NCBI GenBank assembly: GCA_947445045.1
Contig: CANFCA010000063.1
Coordinates: 1 to 6,657 of the forward strand
From: Gallionellaceae bacterium
Lineage (GTDB): Bacteria > Pseudomonadota > Gammaproteobacteria > Burkholderiales > Gallionellaceae
Length of the DNA stretch: 6,657 nt
Reading direction: 5' to 3'
Part shown: positions 1 to 5,723 of the stretch, one piece after another
How positions within the stretch are numbered: position 1 is the first letter of the stretch
Layout of the letters: every line of letters starts with the position of its first letter
Position numbers and translations under genes: made by a program
Notes under the pieces: generated by a model
The model's database searches: none
The model's input: the letters and a program-made list of their open reading frames with translations, nothing else
Told to the model about the DNA's origin: nothing

Positions 1-1
1 C

Positions 2-640
2 AGCGGCATGCCCTTCAAGAGTGCCACGAATAAATTTGCCGCGCTTGCCGCGAATGATGCACTGGTAGCCGCACATGGCGCACTCAAAACATTAGCGGTT
101 GCGTTGATGAAAATCGCCAACGACGTGCGTTGGTTAGCCTCCGGCCCTCGCTCCGGCTTGGGCGAAATCAGCATCCCGGAGAACGAACCGGGCAGCTCCA
201 TCATGCCCGGCAAAGTGAATCCCACCCAGTGTGAAGCCATGACCATGTTGTGCTGCCAAGTGTTCGGCAACGATGTGGCTATCACCATGGGCGGCGCATC
301 GGGCAACTTCGAGTTAAATGTTTTCAAGCCCCTCATCGCATACAACTTCTCTCAAAGTGTGCGCCTGCTCACCGAAGGCATGGAAAGTTTTGAGCAATAT
401 TGCGTGCGTGGCATTGTTGCCAATCACACCCGCATCGCCGAGCAAATGGATAGGTCGTTAATGCTGGTCACCGCACTCACCCCGCACATTGGCTATGACA
501 AAGCCGCCGAGATCGCCAAACGTGCGCACCATGATGGCAGCACGCTTAAACAAACAGCGGTGTCATTGGGTTATGTGACGGCTGAGAATTTTGATCGGTG
601 GGTGATACCGGCAGAGATGGTGCATCCGAGCAAAGCGTAA
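2..640 (+). CDS. fumC: Fumarate hydratase class II, C-terminal part (5' end outside window)
   Basis: Class II fumarase interconverts fumarate and L-malate in the cytosolic TCA cycle and needs no iron-sulfur cluster. The frame is open from the left edge, giving 212 residues of a protein that is usually about 460, so roughly the N-terminal half is missing. The fumarase/aspartase superfamily signature [11 protein letters not shown] is encoded at 191-223. It contains the catalytic-loop serine and the conserved Lys and Asn. The stretch just before it ([11 protein letters not shown], then PENEPGSS) and the later blocks [11 protein letters not shown] and [15 protein letters not shown] are typical of FumC rather than of argininosuccinate lyase, adenylosuccinate lyase or aspartase. 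The gene ends in TAA at 638-640. The next gene starts 21 bp downstream with no terminator between them, so read-through is possible. Identification is very secure. The ATG at 8 is an internal methionine, not the start. Confidence 0.97.
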   Translation, partial: SGMPFKSATNKFAALAANDALVAAHGALKTLAVALMKIANDVRWLASGPRSGLGEISIPENEPGSSIMPGKVNPTQCEAMTMLCCQVFGNDVAITMGGASGNFELNVFKPLIAYNFSQSVRLLTEGMESFEQYCVRGIVANHTRIAEQMDRSLMLVTALTPHIGYDKAAEIAKRAHHDGSTLKQTAVSLGYVTAENFDRWVIPAEMVHPSKA

Positions 641-661
641 AAATTCAGCGCAATTCCTACT

Positions 662-1732
662 GTGCCCCATCTCGTTGTATCCATCTCCGGTCATGGCTTC
701 GGCCATGTCGCACAGACCGCACCAATACTAAATTCTCTGCATGAACGCTTACCTGAGCTGCGCATCATAGTGCGCTCTACCGTGCCGCTTACGCATCTAC
801 GTTCACGTATTCGTGTTCCGTTCACTCATCTACATAGCGAGGGCGACATCGGCATGGTGATGTCATCTGCGTTAGATGTTGATATCGAAAAGAGTTGCGC
901 TGCATATCAGAAATTTCATACGGATTGGGGTGGTCGCGTTGCCAATGAAGCCTTATTGTTGCGCGAACTTAAGGCAGATTTTGTATTTTCTAATGTAGGC
1001 TACTTATCACTGGCTGGTGCGCAGTTGGCAGGCATACCGAATGCAGCTTTATGCTCGTTGAATTGGGCGGATATTTATCGACACTACTGCGGTGATAATG
1101 CAATCGCCTCGCAAATACATAACTACTATGCCAATGCCGATGCTTTCTTTCGCGCCACGCCTGGCATGGCAATGTTGGATTTACCTAACCTAATTTATGT
1201 CGACCCGATTGCTGACATCGGTACAAATAGACGCGATGAAATCAATCAAAAACTAAATCTATCGTGCGATGAAAAGTTAGTGTTAGTCAGCATGGGCGGC
1301 ATTACCAGCCGCTTGCCAATAGAACGCTGGTCGCGCGTTAAAGGCGTTAAATGGTTGGTGCAACAAAGTTGGCAAGTGCATCATCCCGATGCATTCGTGC
1401 TTGAAACGCTGCAAATGAATTTCAGTGATGTGCTGGCTAGCTGCGATGCACTACTTTGCAAGCCAGGCTACGGTAGCTTTGTAGAAGCGGCGGGCAGCGG
1501 CGTGCCGGTGCTGTACATCAATCGCCCAGATTGGCCTGAAGCGCCTGCGTTGGTGGAGTGGCTCAAGCGACATACTGTATGCAGTGAGGTGTCACAAAAT
1601 ATTCTCGAAAGTCGCTATATTGAAAATATTTTCTCTGAGCTATGGAACTCTATTGAAACCAAGCAGGTCGTATCCCCGACACCAACATTGGTAACCGATT
1701 GGTTAATCCAAAATTTGCATGCAGTTAACTAA
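662..1732 (+). CDS. GT-B-fold glycosyltransferase-like protein (MurG/arabinokinase-N-terminal-like)
   Basis: This 356-residue protein has the layout of a GT-B glycosyltransferase. An N-terminal Rossmann half opens with a beta strand and the glycine/histidine loop SGHGFGH (residues 9-15). This loop also occurs in the N-terminal domain of L-arabinokinase-type proteins and resembles the MurG loop. The C-terminal half begins at VLVSMGG (207-213). It carries the donor-binding block KPGYGSFVEAAGSGVP (267-282), followed by a proline-rich acidic segment (R288-E293), as in family 28-like enzymes that bind a nucleotide sugar. No signal peptide or membrane segment is seen, so it is probably cytosolic or peripheral. 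The start is GTG at 662, because the GHGFGH strand lies directly after it and the next methionine is residue 65. There is no good Shine-Dalgarno sequence, which suggests translation linked to fumC upstream. Donor and acceptor cannot be read from the sequence. It could be a non-catalytic relative. Confidence 0.7.
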   Translation: MPHLVVSISGHGFGHVAQTAPILNSLHERLPELRIIVRSTVPLTHLRSRIRVPFTHLHSEGDIGMVMSSALDVDIEKSCAAYQKFHTDWGGRVANEALLLRELKADFVFSNVGYLSLAGAQLAGIPNAALCSLNWADIYRHYCGDNAIASQIHNYYANADAFFRATPGMAMLDLPNLIYVDPIADIGTNRRDEINQKLNLSCDEKLVLVSMGGITSRLPIERWSRVKGVKWLVQQSWQVHHPDAFVLETLQMNFSDVLASCDALLCKPGYGSFVEAAGSGVPVLYINRPDWPEAPALVEWLKRHTVCSEVSQNILESRYIENIFSELWNSIETKQVVSPTPTLVTDWLIQNLHAVN

Positions 1733-1787
1733 TCACTACTAACTACGCCAAGTTTTATCACTGACGAACCACTAGCTACGCAAACAC

Positions 1788-2855
1788 ATGAACTCATCAT
1801 CCAAGCGAAAACATATGAACTTGTCCCCATTGCAGAATAACCATCCTGCCGCAGATCCCGTATTCTTTCGCACCACACCAGAAGCACTTTTTAGATTAGG
1901 TACAACACTTTATCAGAAGGGGGAGCTTGACGAAGCATTGGAACATCTTGAGAAATGTGTCGAATTAAAACCAGATTTAATTGCGGCGTATTTAACACTT
2001 AGCAAGTTATATCAACAGCAAAATCGTCCTAATTTCGCTGCCGCCAGCCTAATGCTATATCTTGAATATGCGCCCAATTCGACTGCTGTACTTTTTGATT
2101 TGGGCAACCTTTTTGCCGCGTACAAGGATTACGACAATGCGATTGATTACTTCAAACGAATTTTAGAGATTGACCCCAATAATGGATCTGCAAGACATGC
2201 AGTTGCTGCGTTATCAGGCGAAACAACCACTACTGCACCTCGCCAGCATGTACAAAAAATATTTGATGATTTAGCCGAGAACTTTGAAAGTCACTTAACA
2301 GATTTAGGATATAACGCGCCGGAAAAATTAAAAGAAATGCTTATTTCCTTGCACGAGGAAAAGCCTCATTTTCAACGAGCCATTGATCTAGGCTGTGGAA
2401 CTGGACTGTCAGGCAGTCAATTCAGACCTTTAGTCTCACATTTCACCGGGCTAGATTTATCACCAAAAATGGTGGAAATAGCTCATGAGAAAGAAGTTTA
2501 TGATGAACTCACAACAAGCGATATATGCCAATATATCGAATCATCAAATCAACAATATGACCTTATCATAGCCACCGATGTATTCGTTTACGTGGGCGAT
2601 CTCACGCATGTATTCAAAACGATTAGCACTCACTCATTACCTGGAGCTTGCTTCCTTTTCACGACTGAAGTTGCCTCAGAGGAGACTGGCTACGTCCTGC
2701 GGACATCAGGACGCTATGCTCATTCCCATCATTACATTGAAACACTGGCGAATGAATATGGCTTCACAATCGAATCATCTCAGTACAACAATCTGAGGAA
2801 CGAAGGACTTCAGCCCATCAAAGGTGAACTCTTTGTGTTAAGAGCTAGGACGTAG
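1788..2855 (+). CDS. TPR-repeat protein fused to a class I SAM-dependent methyltransferase
   Basis: The 355-residue product has two parts. Residues about 31-132 form three tetratricopeptide repeats (for example ALFRLGTTLYQKGELDEALE and VLFDLGNLFAAYKDYDNAID, with the closing ELKP and EIDP turns), a protein-binding scaffold. A linker (FDDLAENFESHL, 159-170) leads to a class I methyltransferase domain. It has motif I DLGCGTGLSG (200-209) for S-adenosylmethionine, the acidic ribose-binding end of strand 2 at GLDLS (221-225), and the motif IV-like strand YDLIIATDVFVYVGDL (257-272). The order matches the 'predicted methyltransferase with TPR repeat' group (COG4976-like). The substrate is unknown. 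ATG 1788 is the longest start, but ATG 1815 (residue 10) is equally possible, since neither has a clear Shine-Dalgarno site. The gene lies 55 bp after the glycosyltransferase-like gene on the same strand and is visibly AT-rich compared with fumC, which hints at separate ancestry. The TAG stop at 2853-2855 faces slyD. Confidence 0.85.
   Translation: MNSSSKRKHMNLSPLQNNHPAADPVFFRTTPEALFRLGTTLYQKGELDEALEHLEKCVELKPDLIAAYLTLSKLYQQQNRPNFAAASLMLYLEYAPNSTAVLFDLGNLFAAYKDYDNAIDYFKRILEIDPNNGSARHAVAALSGETTTTAPRQHVQKIFDDLAENFESHLTDLGYNAPEKLKEMLISLHEEKPHFQRAIDLGCGTGLSGSQFRPLVSHFTGLDLSPKMVEIAHEKEVYDELTTSDICQYIESSNQQYDLIIATDVFVYVGDLTHVFKTISTHSLPGACFLFTTEVASEETGYVLRTSGRYAHSHHYIETLANEYGFTIESSQYNNLRNEGLQPIKGELFVLRART
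2519..2538. repeat. Perfect 8-bp inverted repeat inside the methyltransferase gene
   Basis: CGATATAT and ATATATCG flank a 4-base GCCA spacer, an exact palindrome of two 8-bp arms. It lies in the coding sequence for TSDICQYIES. It could be a chance product of AT-rich codons or a protein-binding dyad. Nothing nearby supports a regulatory role. Confidence 0.4.
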
Positions 2856-2872
2856 AAATTTTTACGTTTCTA
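2853..2872. repeat. Inverted repeat TAGAAA...TTTCTA shared by two convergent stop codons
   Basis: The arms at 2853-2858 and 2867-2872 are perfect 6-bp complements around an 8-base spacer. The left arm starts with the TAG stop of the methyltransferase. The right arm, read on the minus strand, starts with the TAG stop of slyD. Only 14 bp separate the two genes. The stem is AT-rich, so it is at best a weak terminator. No other terminator is visible at this convergent junction. Confidence 0.45.
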
Positions 2873-3358
2873 ATGAAGATGGGGCGTTCCTTCATCATGT
2901 ACGTGCCCATGCTCTAACTCTTCAGCCGTTGCTGCGCGAACGCCGGTGACAGTGCAATTAAAGGTGAGCGTCTTGCCCGCCAGAGGGTGATTGCCATCCA
3001 CTGTCACTTCGTCGTCGTTCACTTCCACTACGGTGTACAGTAAAAAATCGTCGTCGTCAGATTCTTCCGGCGCGCCTTCAAACTGCATGCCGACTGCGAC
3101 ATCTTTAGGGAAAGAGCTGCGTGCTTCCACTTCTACCAACTCGTGTTCGTATTCACCAAAAGCATCGTCTGGTTGCAAAGTAACACTGCATGAATCACCG
3201 ACATGTTTGTTGTGTAACGCTTCTTCTACTAACGGAAAAATTCCATCGTAACCGCCATGCAGATATTCGATTTGTTCTTCGACTTTCTCTAGTAACTCGC
3301 CCGTCGAGTCAAACAATTCATAGCGTAGCGATACCACAGAGTTTTTTTCGATTTTCAT
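2870..3358 (-). CDS. slyD: SlyD-type FKBP peptidyl-prolyl cis-trans isomerase
   Basis: A cytosolic FKBP-type prolyl isomerase and folding chaperone of the SlyD group, 162 residues. The family splits an FKBP domain with an inserted 'insert-in-flap' chaperone domain, and that order is visible here. The N-terminal FKBP strands include LRYELFDSTGELLE and YLHGGYDGIFPLVEEAL (residues 11-48). DDAFGEY (64-70) opens the inserted domain, which runs to about 118. The chain then returns to FKBP with VDGNHPLAGKTLTF (120-133). The tail EELEHGHVHDEGTPHLH keeps the metal-binding histidine character seen in SlyD, but it is much shorter than in E. coli SlyD (196 residues) and has no cysteine cluster. An acidic run ESDDDD (99-104) lies in the inserted domain. 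The ATG overlaps the bcp stop as ATGA. Its Shine-Dalgarno AAGGA (3365-3369) lies 6 nt upstream, within bcp, so the two genes are probably co-transcribed and translationally coupled. Confidence 0.93.
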   Translation of the reverse strand: MKIEKNSVVSLRYELFDSTGELLEKVEEQIEYLHGGYDGIFPLVEEALHNKHVGDSCSVTLQPDDAFGEYEHELVEVEARSSFPKDVAVGMQFEGAPEESDDDDFLLYTVVEVNDDEVTVDGNHPLAGKTLTFNCTVTGVRAATAEELEHGHVHDEGTPHLH

Positions 3359-3834
3359 TTCATTTCCTTAATTAAATTTAAAATTTCTTGCGCATGTCCA
3401 TTGGCTTGCACGCCATACATCACATGGCGCAGCTTACCTTGCTGATCGATGACGAAAGTGGAGCGTTTAATGGAAATTTTTTTGTGTCCATCCACTTCTT
3501 TCTCATACATCACCCCATATTTTTTACACACGCGCGCATCAGGGTCAGACAGAAGCAAAACCGACAAACCATATTTGTCACGAAACGAAGCGTGGCTCAA
3601 ACAATCATCACGACTCACTCCAACCACCATAGTTTTCAGCTTGGTGAACTCATCTTCAAGCCCCGTAAAGTCATTCGCCTCCAAGGTACAACCTGGGGTG
3701 TCATCTCTCGGATAAAAATACAGCACTACATTTTTTTTCCCAAACTGTGAAGTGAGGCTAAAATTATGCATGTCTGAATCAGGCAACTCGAAGTGAGGTG
3801 CTTCGATTCCCGTCAAAAGTGGCGTTGATTGCAT
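3355..3834 (-). CDS. bcp: Thioredoxin-dependent thiol peroxidase (Bcp/PrxQ peroxiredoxin)
   Basis: A cytosolic peroxiredoxin of the Bcp/PrxQ subfamily that reduces hydrogen peroxide and organic hydroperoxides. Its length (159 residues) is normal for the family. The catalytic block YFYPRDDTPGCT (39-50) contains the peroxidatic Cys49 with the preceding Thr and Pro. SDPDARVCKKYGV (96-108) and RSTFVIDQQGKLRHV (124-138) are the later conserved segments, with the active-site Arg124. The resolving cysteine that many Bcp proteins carry five residues after the peroxidatic one is replaced by Asn54. The other cysteines are Cys78 and Cys103. The enzyme may therefore be a 1-Cys type or use a different resolving residue. 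The start ATG at 3834 has GGGAG at 3842-3846, 7 nt upstream. It is the first gene of a bcp-slyD operon and is divergent from roxA. Confidence 0.95.
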   Translation of the reverse strand: MQSTPLLTGIEAPHFELPDSDMHNFSLTSQFGKKNVVLYFYPRDDTPGCTLEANDFTGLEDEFTKLKTMVVGVSRDDCLSHASFRDKYGLSVLLLSDPDARVCKKYGVMYEKEVDGHKKISIKRSTFVIDQQGKLRHVMYGVQANGHAQEILNLIKEMK

Positions 3835-3854
3835 CTCTCTTCTCCCAAAGCGTC

Positions 3855-3883
3855 ATTTTAAACACTTTTCGACTCGGTCATAA
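3855..3883 (-). promoter_or_regulatory. bcp: Candidate promoter of bcp-slyD
   Basis: On the minus strand a -10-like TAAAAT (3860-3855) is preceded at 17-bp spacing by TTATGA (3883-3878), a weak match to the -35 consensus. Transcription would begin near 3848 and run over the bcp ribosome-binding site. It lies in the 98-bp gap between divergent bcp and roxA. This is only a consensus match by eye. Confidence 0.3.
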
Positions 3884-3920
3884 AAGTTTTTCGCACCGCG
3901 CAAGCATACCTTCCGACAGT

Positions 3921-3926
3921 TATAAT
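3921..3926 (+). promoter_or_regulatory. roxA: Perfect -10 hexamer just before roxA
   Basis: TATAAT ends 6 bases before the roxA ATG. A sigma-70 promoter with this -10 would start transcription at about 3932-3934, at the start codon itself. No good -35 element is seen at 16-18 bp (GCGCAA at 17 bp is poor), and there is no extended TG. No Shine-Dalgarno sequence lies upstream of the ATG either, which fits a leaderless or near-leaderless message. Confidence 0.4.
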
Positions 3927-3932
3927 CCCCTT

Positions 3933-5057
3933 ATGAAAAATAAACTCACTATGTTAGGCGGACTAACAGTTAATGAATTTTTGCGCGATTACTGGCAAAA
4001 AAAACCATTGCTGATACGCCAAGCATTTCCGCAATTCAAAGGTCTTCTTGATTCGCAGAGACTGATAGGATTAGCTTGCGAAGAAGATGTGCAAGCACGG
4101 TTGGTGACTCAAACACGAGGCAAATTTGAATTACTACATTCGCCATTTGAACCGAGTGATTTTGATAACTTTGGCAAATCCAAATGGACCGTTTTAGTAC
4201 AAGGTGTGAATCACCATTTGCCAGAAGCTACAGAGTTACTCAAACATTTTTCGTTCATTCCGCATGCGCGCTTGGACGATCTGATGGTGAGCTACGCACC
4301 CAAAGGAGGTGGGGTTGGGCCACACTTCGACCCCTATGACGTTTTCCTCCTGCAAGGTATGGGGCATCGTCGCTGGCAAATTTCCACGCAAACTGATCGC
4401 ACGTTAATAGAAGGTGCTCCCTTACGTGTTTTGAAAGATTTTCGTATCGAACAAGAGTGGGTATTGGAAGCAGGAGACATGCTCTATCTTCCCCCACAAT
4501 GCGCGCACAACGGTATCGCCGAAGACGACTGCATGACGTATTCTATTGGTTTCCGATCACCGGCTTACCAGGAATTAGCTGAACAATTTTTGGTGTATTT
4601 ACAAGATCGCATCACCGTGGATGGCTTGTATGCCGACCCTGAGCTAAAAACTCAGAGCCACCCTTCCGAAATCAGTGCTGCGATGTTGGGTCAAGTGGCA
4701 GATGCAATCAAAAAAGTGCGCTGGGACAACCAAGATATCGCCAACTTTTTAGGTTGTTACTTGAGTGAACCCAAGTCGCATATTTTTTTCGATGCGCCAG
4801 AACCTGAATTTAGCCCAGCTAAATTTAAGCAGCGGCTACAAAAAAATGGGGTGGCACTTAGCTTGACCAGCCAAATGTTGTGCCATAGCAGGTGGATTTT
4901 CATCAACGGTGAAGCGCTTCAACCCGACCCAAGTGACTATCCTCTGCTGCGTAACTTAGCCGATGAGCGTGTTTTAACTAACCTAGAAGGTAGCTCACCA
5001 GCGCTCATTACATCACTTTACCAATGGTATTTAGACGGTTATATTATTCTTGTCTGA
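3933..5057 (+). CDS. roxA: Cupin/JmjC-type 2-oxoglutarate oxygenase, 50S ribosomal protein L16 arginine hydroxylase family
   Basis: A homologue of E. coli YcfD/RoxA, an Fe(II)- and 2-oxoglutarate-dependent oxygenase that hydroxylates an arginine of ribosomal protein L16. The 374-residue length matches the family. The N-terminal WQKKPLLIRQAFPQF block (21-35) and FELLHSPFE (65-73) are typical. The iron-binding H-x-D is H131-x-D133 in GGGVGPHFDPYDVF, and the third ligand is His192 in YLPPQCAHNG. HRRWQI (145-150) supplies the conserved arginines near the cosubstrate. The family's C-terminal dimerisation/winged-helix part follows from about residue 210, ending SLYQWYLDGYIILV. The start at ATG 3933 fits homologues. 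The longer frame from 3798 runs into divergent bcp and encodes a non-conserved head. ATG 3951 is an alternative. The gene is probably co-transcribed with the DUF7931-like gene 18 bp downstream. Confidence 0.9.
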   Translation: MKNKLTMLGGLTVNEFLRDYWQKKPLLIRQAFPQFKGLLDSQRLIGLACEEDVQARLVTQTRGKFELLHSPFEPSDFDNFGKSKWTVLVQGVNHHLPEATELLKHFSFIPHARLDDLMVSYAPKGGGVGPHFDPYDVFLLQGMGHRRWQISTQTDRTLIEGAPLRVLKDFRIEQEWVLEAGDMLYLPPQCAHNGIAEDDCMTYSIGFRSPAYQELAEQFLVYLQDRITVDGLYADPELKTQSHPSEISAAMLGQVADAIKKVRWDNQDIANFLGCYLSEPKSHIFFDAPEPEFSPAKFKQRLQKNGVALSLTSQMLCHSRWIFINGEALQPDPSDYPLLRNLADERVLTNLEGSSPALITSLYQWYLDGYIILV

Positions 5058-5063
5058 TTTTTT

Positions 5064-5067
5064 GGAG
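5064..5067 (+). promoter_or_regulatory. Ribosome-binding site deciding the start at 5076
   Basis: GGAG sits 8 nt before ATG 5076. The alternative GTG at 5067 uses the last base of this site, so it cannot be the start that the site serves. This favours the shorter protein beginning MSDYTPEH. Confidence 0.65.
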
Positions 5068-5075
5068 TGGCAATT

Positions 5076-5567
5076 ATGAGCGACTACACACCAGAGCATC
5101 TAACGTTTTCCAGCTTGGCGGACTATGCCGCCGCTATAGATAAGCTATGCAAGATGGCAGAACACAATTTGTATTTATTTGAAAAAGATTTCGACCGGCT
5201 AGAATTCAATTCGGAGGGACGTTCAAACACCTTACGCATCTTTTTATTAAGCAGCCCCGTCCATAAACTCCACCTGTTAGCGCATGACACCAGCTATCTA
5301 TCAACAAAATGTCCACGCATGATGAATTTATTGCACCAGTTCAGCGGTAACATGTTCATCTACCAAACGCCTAAAAATTTGCAGCACATCACTGCGCCAT
5401 TTTCCGTGGCTGATGACGAGCATTTAGTTCGGCGTTTCCATTTCGATGATGCGCGAGGCACGTTGGCCATTCAAGACTCAGCCAATGCTCATGTCTACAA
5501 AGCGCGTTTTATGGAAATGTGGGCAAGCTCACACCCCGCACCCTCATCTACAAGGCTAGGGTTATAA
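5076..5567 (+). CDS. Small conserved protein resembling DUF7931
   Basis: A 163-residue soluble protein with no signal peptide or membrane segment. I match it from memory to the DUF7931 group of Betaproteobacteria. The supporting layout is an N-terminal helix followed by a strand (AEHNLYLFEKDFDRLEF, 28-44), a helix-strand unit (LRIFLLSSPVHKLHLLAHD, 53-71), a middle segment (PRMMNLLHQF, 80-89), a late acidic/hydrophobic strand (VRRFHFDDARGTLAIQD, 118-134), and the terminal YKARFMEMWASS (141-152). This resembles half of a phospholipase D-like fold but lacks an HxKxxxxD catalytic motif, so enzymatic activity should not be assumed. The last residues (HPAPSSTRLGL) look unstructured. It lies 18 bp after roxA on the same strand and probably shares its transcript. 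Function unknown. The family assignment is moderate; that it is a real gene is much surer. Confidence 0.8.
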   Translation: MSDYTPEHLTFSSLADYAAAIDKLCKMAEHNLYLFEKDFDRLEFNSEGRSNTLRIFLLSSPVHKLHLLAHDTSYLSTKCPRMMNLLHQFSGNMFIYQTPKNLQHITAPFSVADDEHLVRRFHFDDARGTLAIQDSANAHVYKARFMEMWASSHPAPSSTRLGL

Positions 5568-5606
5568 AAAGAATTCCTCAAAATCACTGGATTTTTTAAG
5601 ATAGGC

Positions 5607-5615
5607 TGGTAGAAT
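5607..5615 (+). promoter_or_regulatory. Extended -10 promoter for the alanine-rich lipoprotein gene
   Basis: TGGTAGAAT contains the TGn extension followed by TAGAAT, a one-mismatch -10 hexamer. A TG extension can compensate for the poor -35 (CTGGAT at 17 bp). Transcription would start near 5622, giving a leader of about 100 nt before ATG 5724. It was called by eye. Confidence 0.45.
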
Positions 5616-5643
5616 GCCGCGACTTTGATTTTGGATGCGTCTG

Positions 5644-5676
5644 GCTTGTTGCTTTAAGATGCGTTTAAAGCCAAGC
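5644..5676 (+). promoter_or_regulatory. Stable hairpin in the 5' leader of the lipoprotein mRNA
   Basis: GCTTG (5644-5648) pairs with CAAGC (5672-5676), and GCTTTAA (5651-5657) pairs with TTAAAGC (5665-5671). Together they give a 12-bp stem with a TT bulge on the left and the 7-base loop GATGCGT. No T-run follows, so it is not a terminator. The ribosome-binding site 35 nt downstream stays outside the stem. It may protect the message or bind a regulator. The loop sequence GATGCGT also occurs at 5634-5640. Confidence 0.5.
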
Positions 5677-5711
5677 AAATGTCGCTTTATCTTATTAACT
5701 ATTTATCCCCC

Positions 5712-5717
5712 AAGGAA
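5712..5717 (+). promoter_or_regulatory. Strong Shine-Dalgarno setting the lipoprotein start at 5724
   Basis: AAGGAA lies 6 nt before ATG 5724. It excludes the in-frame ATG 5679, which has no such site and would place 15 extra residues ahead of a normal lipoprotein signal peptide. Confidence 0.8.
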
Positions 5718-5723
5718 TTAAAA

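Noticed and set aside
2693..2713. Inverted repeat CGTCCTG...CAGGACG inside the methyltransferase gene
   Set aside because: It lies within well-conserved coding sequence (YVLRTSGRY) with no T-run and no adjacent gene boundary. Probably a chance hairpin.
3388..3750. Plus-strand frames opposite bcp and slyD
   Set aside because: They are antisense shadows of well-identified genes, with no ribosome-binding sites and no protein-like conservation.
3798..3932. N-terminal extension of the roxA frame upstream of 3933
   Set aside because: It overlaps the 5' end of bcp on the other strand, has no ribosome-binding site, and encodes residues unlike RoxA. Homologues begin near MKNKLTMLGG.
5580..5597. Hairpin AAAATC-ACTG-GATTTTTT as a terminator after the DUF7931-like gene
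   Set aside because: The stem has only one G-C pair, and it overlaps the -35 region of the next promoter. It is too weak to call.
5635..5721. A 28-codon upstream frame (MRLACCFK...) ending 2 nt before the lipoprotein ATG
   Set aside because: Its ATG has no suitably spaced Shine-Dalgarno sequence and the composition is not convincing. It lies across the leader hairpin and is most simply chance.
5679..5723. Alternative upstream start of the lipoprotein (ATG 5679)
   Set aside because: The AAGGAA site serves ATG 5724, and the extra residues would disrupt a standard short lipoprotein signal peptide.
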